This document shows positions 60,124 through 64,000 of a stretch of 64,000 nucleotides of DNA, piece after piece. The translations under genes were made by a program, and so were the position numbers. Within the stretch, counting starts at the first letter, position 1; the number at the start of each line of letters is the position of its first letter. The notes below the pieces were generated by a model. That model searched no databases and was not told where the DNA came from. It was given only the letters and a program-made list of their open reading frames with translations. The DNA lies in contig JABWAT010000003.1 of the NCBI GenBank assembly GCA_013360915.1, positions 140,840 through 204,839 of the forward strand, read 5' to 3'. The stretch comes from Bacteroidota bacterium. Its GTDB lineage: Bacteria > Bacteroidota > JABWAT01.

Positions 60124-60544
60124 TCTTCACGATTTCCAGAAAACTGTCACACCGCTGACGGGTATCGAGTTCCACGGTGATCCATCGGGTAACGGCCATC
60201 TGGGCGTCATCGGCAACCAGCAGTTTGTGTTCATCCAGAATGGCACTGTGTGAGCGGATATCAGATAAATGAAGGGTACTCAGACTGACCGACCCTTCCA
60301 GCAGACCGGGTAACAAATGAAGGGCCGCGGCCACTTTATTCCGCCGGGCCGAATACCGGGGAACCCAACCCCAGGTCGTTCCGTAATAATACAGATCCTC
60401 GTAGCAATCGAGTTTTTCCATCAGATGACCACGAACATATTCCAAAACCGGCTTCTGGTCGTCCCGGAGTAATTCATACATTTCCGAAAACAGAGGCGGC
60501 TCCTGCTTGCGCTTAAACGGGTTGGTTGGACGGGCAACTTTCAT
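60083..60544 (-). CDS. Hypothetical protein, perhaps DUF3788-like
   Basis: A 153-residue soluble basic protein not confidently recognised. The segment LYYYGTTWGWVPRYSARRNKVAAAL recalls the YG..WGW..R-K core of DUF3788/MmcQ-like proteins, but the rest does not help. No signal or membrane segment. It is convergent with the second SET gene, sharing 41 bp, and divergent from uvrA with 68 bp between starts. It could be a genuine gene because it is conserved in frame and uses host-like codons, but its function cannot be stated. Confidence 0.6.
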   Translation of the reverse strand: MKVARPTNPFKRKQEPPLFSEMYELLRDDQKPVLEYVRGHLMEKLDCYEDLYYYGTTWGWVPRYSARRNKVAAALHLLPGLLEGSVSLSTLHLSDIRSHSAILDEHKLLVADDAQMAVTRWITVELDTRQRCDSFLEIVKIKIRYLTEGLPAS

Positions 60545-60612
60545 CTGGAATCCGGATTTGGTTTAATGTGTTCTGCAAAGGTCGTATTTTAAAGGATTTT
60601 TTACGAGTTACT

Positions 60613-63444
60613 ATGTCAACTGAACCGTTCAGTCAGGACCTGATCACTGTCAGGGGTGCCAGAGAGCATAACCTGAAGAATATCAATGTGGATATTCCCC
60701 GTGATCAGCTGGTGGTCATTACCGGGCTTTCCGGTTCGGGAAAGTCCTCGCTGGCCTTCGATACCATCTATGCCGAGGGGCAGCGACGGTTCATGGAGTC
60801 CCTGTCGGCTTACGCACGTCAGTTCATGGGTGTGCTGGAACGACCCGATGTCGATTATATCGACGGTCTTTCCCCGGTGATCTCCATCGACCAGAAAACC
60901 ACCTCGAGAAATCCGCGATCAACGGTGGGAACCATCACCGAAATCTATGACTTTCTCCGGCTCCTTTTTGCCCGGATCGGTGAAGCCAGTTGTTACCAGT
61001 GCGGCCGGCCGGTTCTTCGTCAGACCTCCGATCAGATCATCGACCGGATCCTTCAGGACTACCATAACAAAAAAATTCTGATTTTGGCTCCGGTTGTCCG
61101 CGGACGCAAGGGTCACTACCGCGAACTGTTCGAAAAATTCAGCCGCGATGGCTTCACCCGCGTCCGGGTGGATGGCGAAATGCAGGAGCTGACTCCTGGC
61201 CTGAAAGCAGACCGGTATAAAATTCATGATATCGAACTGGTGGTGGACCGGCTGTCTGTTTCAGAAACGGGGGTCCGTTTCCGGTTGGCGGACAGCATTG
61301 AGAAGGCGCTCGATCTGGGGGGTGGAAATCTGATCATCCACGAAGCCGATTCGAAATCGGATTCCTTCCTGAGTCTGCATTACTCCTGCAGCCATTGCAA
61401 CATATCCTATGAAGAACCAGCGCCGAATCTGTTCTCATTTAACAGTCCCTATGGTGCCTGTCCCCGCTGTGAAGGGCTGGGAACCATGCATGAAATTGAC
61501 CGACAGGCCGTCATTCCGGATGCTGGATTGACCATTAACGAAGAAGCGATCGCACCGCTCGGAAAAGTCAGACCCATCTACGCCTTTCAGGTGATTGAAG
61601 GGCTGGCCTCTCATTACGGCTTTACGCTCGATACCCCCATCCGTTCTATCCCGGCAGAGGCTCTCGATATCATTCTCTCGGGCGGAAAGAATAAAAAGGT
61701 ACCCGTCCGGATCAATGGCCGGGTTTATCAGCAGCGGTGGGATGGGGTTTATAAGATGATCACCCAGGCCTATTATGAATCCTCCAGTGATGACATCAAA
61801 GAATGGGCGGAAGCCTTCCTGAAAGATACAGTTTGTCCCGACTGTAACGGGTCCCGGCTGAAGAAGGAAAGTCTGGCCATCCGGATCGGGGGCAAAAACA
61901 TTTACGAACTGTCTGTGATGGATCTCGGTGGATTTTTCAGGCAGATGGATTCGCTTACCCTGACCAAAAGGCAATTGGAAATCGGGCACCAGGTAATCAA
62001 GGAAATCAGGGACCGAACCCGCTTTCTGCTCGATGTCGGACTTGGTTACCTTACTCTGGAACGATCGGCAAAGACGTTATCGGGCGGAGAGGCACAGCGG
62101 ATCAGGCTCGCCTCCCAGATCGGAAGCCAATTGGTTGGCGTTCTTTATATTCTGGATGAACCGTCGATTGGTCTTCACCAGCGGGATAATCACAAACTCA
62201 TCGATTCCCTGAAATCCCTGAGGGATCTGGGCAATTCGGTGGTGGTGATTGAACACGACAAGGACATGATCCGTGAATCTGACTTTGTTATTGATATCGG
62301 ACCCGGGGCGGGAGAGCATGGCGGTCATGTGATCGATCAGGCTCCGCCCGCCCGCCTGAATCCTGACAATCTGACGGCCTCTTACCTGACCGGACGAAAG
62401 CGGATTCGGGTACCCGATGAGCGTCGGCCAGGCAACGGTAAGTATATCCGCCTGACGGGTGCCACCGGACATAACCTCCGATCGGTCCATCTGTCCCTGC
62501 CGCTGGGAATGCTGGTCGGAATTACCGGGGTTTCCGGATCGGGTAAATCGTCGCTGATCAATGAAACCCTGTATCCGATTCTGAGCCGGCACTTTTTCCG
62601 GTCCAAAGCTCAGCCACTTCCTTATGAGACGATAGAAGGTCTTCAGCACATAGACAAGGTTATTGATATCGACCAATCTCCCATCGGGCGCACCCCCCGG
62701 TCCAATCCGGCCACCTACACGGGATTGTTTGCCCCCATCCGTGACCTGTTCACCAACTTACCTGAATCGAAAATCAGAGGATACAAAGCCGGGCGGTTTT
62801 CCTTCAATGTTAAGGGGGGTCGTTGTGAGACCTGTGAGGGCGATGGAATCAGGAAGATTCAGATGAACTTCCTGCCCGATGTGTATGTGCCCTGCGAGAC
62901 CTGCAAAGGGAAGCGTTACAATCATGAAACACTGGAAGTGCTGTATAAAGGAAAGTCCATTGCGGATGTGCTTGGCATGACAGTGGAAGATGCGTTGAGT
63001 TTCTTCGATGCGGTTCCGGCCATCCGCAGAAAGCTGAAAACCCTTCACGAGGTGGGAATGGGATATATCCGCCTGGGTCAGCAGGCCACCACGTTATCGG
63101 GGGGTGAGGCGCAGCGCGTGAAACTCTCGACCGAATTATCACGTGTAAGTACCGGGAACACCCTTTACATTCTCGATGAACCCACCACCGGGCTGCATTT
63201 TGAAGACATCAGGATGCTGCTTGAGGTTCTGAATGATCTGGTGAACCGGGGAAACACCGTGGTGGTGATCGAACACAATCTCGATGTGATCAAGGTTTGT
63301 GACTGGCTGATTGACCTTGGTCCTGAAGGCGGGCAGGGCGGGGGGCTGATTCTGTCGGAAGGAACCCCGGAAACCGTTGCATCGCAGAAGGGATCTCACA
63401 CCGGAAAATACCTCAGTCTTGAACTGAAAGAGTCCCGGTTGTAA
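60613..63444 (+). CDS. uvrA: Excinuclease ABC subunit A
   Basis: DNA-damage recognition ATPase of nucleotide excision repair; loads UvrB. 943 residues from ATG 60613 (MSTEPFSQDLITVRGAREHNLKNI), which is the family start; the frame is open upstream but unlike the family. Two ABC modules are visible: Walker A GLSGSGKSSLAFDTIYAEGQRR and GVSGSGKSSLINETLYPIL, signatures TLSGGEAQRIRL and TLSGGEAQRVKL, Walker B ILDEPSIGLH and ILDEPTTGLH. Zinc-binding pairs CYQC, CSHC/CPRC and CETC...CETC are all present. Followed 37 bp later by gtrA. Confidence 0.97.
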   Translation: MSTEPFSQDLITVRGAREHNLKNINVDIPRDQLVVITGLSGSGKSSLAFDTIYAEGQRRFMESLSAYARQFMGVLERPDVDYIDGLSPVISIDQKTTSRNPRSTVGTITEIYDFLRLLFARIGEASCYQCGRPVLRQTSDQIIDRILQDYHNKKILILAPVVRGRKGHYRELFEKFSRDGFTRVRVDGEMQELTPGLKADRYKIHDIELVVDRLSVSETGVRFRLADSIEKALDLGGGNLIIHEADSKSDSFLSLHYSCSHCNISYEEPAPNLFSFNSPYGACPRCEGLGTMHEIDRQAVIPDAGLTINEEAIAPLGKVRPIYAFQVIEGLASHYGFTLDTPIRSIPAEALDIILSGGKNKKVPVRINGRVYQQRWDGVYKMITQAYYESSSDDIKEWAEAFLKDTVCPDCNGSRLKKESLAIRIGGKNIYELSVMDLGGFFRQMDSLTLTKRQLEIGHQVIKEIRDRTRFLLDVGLGYLTLERSAKTLSGGEAQRIRLASQIGSQLVGVLYILDEPSIGLHQRDNHKLIDSLKSLRDLGNSVVVIEHDKDMIRESDFVIDIGPGAGEHGGHVIDQAPPARLNPDNLTASYLTGRKRIRVPDERRPGNGKYIRLTGATGHNLRSVHLSLPLGMLVGITGVSGSGKSSLINETLYPILSRHFFRSKAQPLPYETIEGLQHIDKVIDIDQSPIGRTPRSNPATYTGLFAPIRDLFTNLPESKIRGYKAGRFSFNVKGGRCETCEGDGIRKIQMNFLPDVYVPCETCKGKRYNHETLEVLYKGKSIADVLGMTVEDALSFFDAVPAIRRKLKTLHEVGMGYIRLGQQATTLSGGEAQRVKLSTELSRVSTGNTLYILDEPTTGLHFEDIRMLLEVLNDLVNRGNTVVVIEHNLDVIKVCDWLIDLGPEGGQGGGLILSEGTPETVASQKGSHTGKYLSLELKESRL

Positions 63445-63481
63445 CTTAAGGGGCACTTTGAATTAAATAAGTGAAGCCAGA

Positions 63482-63886
63482 TTGAAGCAATTCAGTAAAT
63501 ATGTAGGAATCGGAATGGTGGCCGCCGGAGTGGAGTGGGTGCTGTTCTACTTCCTTCTGCAGACCCACCTTCAGTATCTGCTGGCTTTTCTGATGGCCTT
63601 TGCGGTCTCTACCACCTTTCACTATTATCTGACCATCCGGTTTGTGTTTACCGAAAGCCGTTTCATGCGCCGCCAGGAAATCACAATGGTTTTCGTGGTG
63701 GCTGCCATTGGTCTGGCCATCAATACCATATCGCTGATGGTGTTTGTGCAGTTCTTCCTTTTTGAAAAGATGTTTTCGAAAGTACTGGCAACCGGCACTG
63801 CCTTCTCCTGGAATTATCTGGCCAGAAAACACCTCGTCTTTGCTTCTTCCGGCTCCCGTCGCCCGTCTCCTGCCGACATGGAATAA
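63482..63886 (+). CDS. GtrA-family membrane protein
   Basis: A 134-residue protein with four transmembrane segments (about 6-27, 31-52, 67-90, 97-115). FHYYLTIRFVF and the end FSWNYLARKHLVF match the GtrA family, which moves polyprenyl-linked sugars across the membrane in O-antigen or teichoic acid modification. The start is TTG at 63482; no ATG or GTG gives the full first helix. It follows uvrA by 37 bp, probably by read-through. Confidence 0.82.
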   Translation: MKQFSKYVGIGMVAAGVEWVLFYFLLQTHLQYLLAFLMAFAVSTTFHYYLTIRFVFTESRFMRRQEITMVFVVAAIGLAINTISLMVFVQFFLFEKMFSKVLATGTAFSWNYLARKHLVFASSGSRRPSPADME

Positions 63887-63904
63887 TATTTTTTTCCTGC
63901 GCTC

Positions 63905-63935
63905 TTGACAATAAAAAATCTTTGAAATAACTTTG
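63905..63935 (+). promoter_or_regulatory. Strong promoter for a transcript leaving the window
   Basis: TTGACA (63905-63910), 17 bp, then TAACTTTG (63928-63935). This matches the Bacteroidota consensus TTG-N20-TAnnTTTG perfectly, and the perfect -33 hexamer suggests high expression. A start near 63942 gives a transcript whose first 59 nt include GGCTCT and AGAGCC in inverted orientation. No start codon with reading frame is visible before the window ends, so a stable-RNA operon or long leader is possible. Confidence 0.65.
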
Positions 63936-64000
63936 CAGTCCCTTCACGAAAAGGCTCTTGAGTTGGAGACGACGGAGAGAGCCGGAGCGAGGGTGGGTTC

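Overview
The window looks like a chromosomal segment of a Gram-negative bacterium of the Bacteroidota/FCB group. The evidence is a DUF3078 outer-membrane-type protein (46.4 kb), a secreted protein ending in a type IX secretion-like tail with the NYPNPFNP motif (12.4 kb), an LptD and a patatin-BamA fusion (double membrane), a Y_Y_Y/propeller sensor kinase, and promoters of the form TTG-N20/21-TAnnTTT. Several genes also have clear Shine-Dalgarno sequences and the G+C is a little above 50 percent, so a deep lineage of the Ignavibacteria/Rhodothermia kind fits better than Bacteroidia. The species cannot be named from the sequence. No tRNA, rRNA, CRISPR array, prophage or transposase gene was recognised.

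Layout. 0-6 kb (minus strand): ferrochelatase (cut by the window edge), QueD, an RmlD-like reductase, HflX, a small membrane protein and a BatA-like protein. 6-10.6 kb (plus): patatin-BamA fusion, CBS-ACT protein, TPR protein, then a two-way terminator facing fumarase FumC. 12.4-17.6 kb: a T9SS-type secreted protein, then two coupled DUF3857/transglutaminase-like proteins in AT-richer DNA, one with an intact catalytic triad and one that has lost it. 17.8-20.8 kb: an FAD dehydrogenase and a squalene/phytoene synthase, translationally coupled and bracketed by a nearly identical 130-bp inverted repeat. 21-26.5 kb: HemF, an AT-rich HNH endonuclease plus small-protein pair, a GT4 glycosyltransferase, a fused antitoxin without a toxin, and an MDR oxidoreductase. 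26.6-32.9 kb: a tight plus-strand run of rarA, ROK kinase, DinB-like protein, lptD and a lipoprotein phosphoesterase, ending inside a two-unit 317-bp tandem repeat. 33.7-37.5 kb: a propeller histidine kinase and a GxxExxY gene broken by an amber codon.

37.7-46.3 kb (mostly minus): ABC-F ATPase, NAD-malic enzyme, esterase, a rhodanese lipoprotein on the other strand, and a three-gene amidoligase operon (ATP-grasp, GCS2, ATP-grasp) that probably makes an unknown peptide-like metabolite; this is the most attractive uncharacterised system here. 46.4-56.4 kb: DUF3078 protein, serine hydrolase, a third DUF3857 transglutaminase lipoprotein, a duplicated GH2-type sugar-binding protein, a HEAT-cyclophilin fusion with an overlapping S4 protein, an SSS transporter and a DUF1015 protein. 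56.5-64 kb: Dps with a palindromic operator over its promoter, a CrtI-type desaturase, two tandem SET-domain proteins, UvrA, GtrA, and a strong promoter firing out of the window.

Recurring themes are envelope biogenesis and lipid turnover (LptD, patatin-BamA, BatA-like, DUF3857 proteins, GtrA, GT4), heme and isoprenoid/carotenoid synthesis (HemH, HemF, squalene/phytoene synthase, CrtI type), and DNA maintenance (RarA, UvrA, Dps). Several accessory genes look acquired or decaying.
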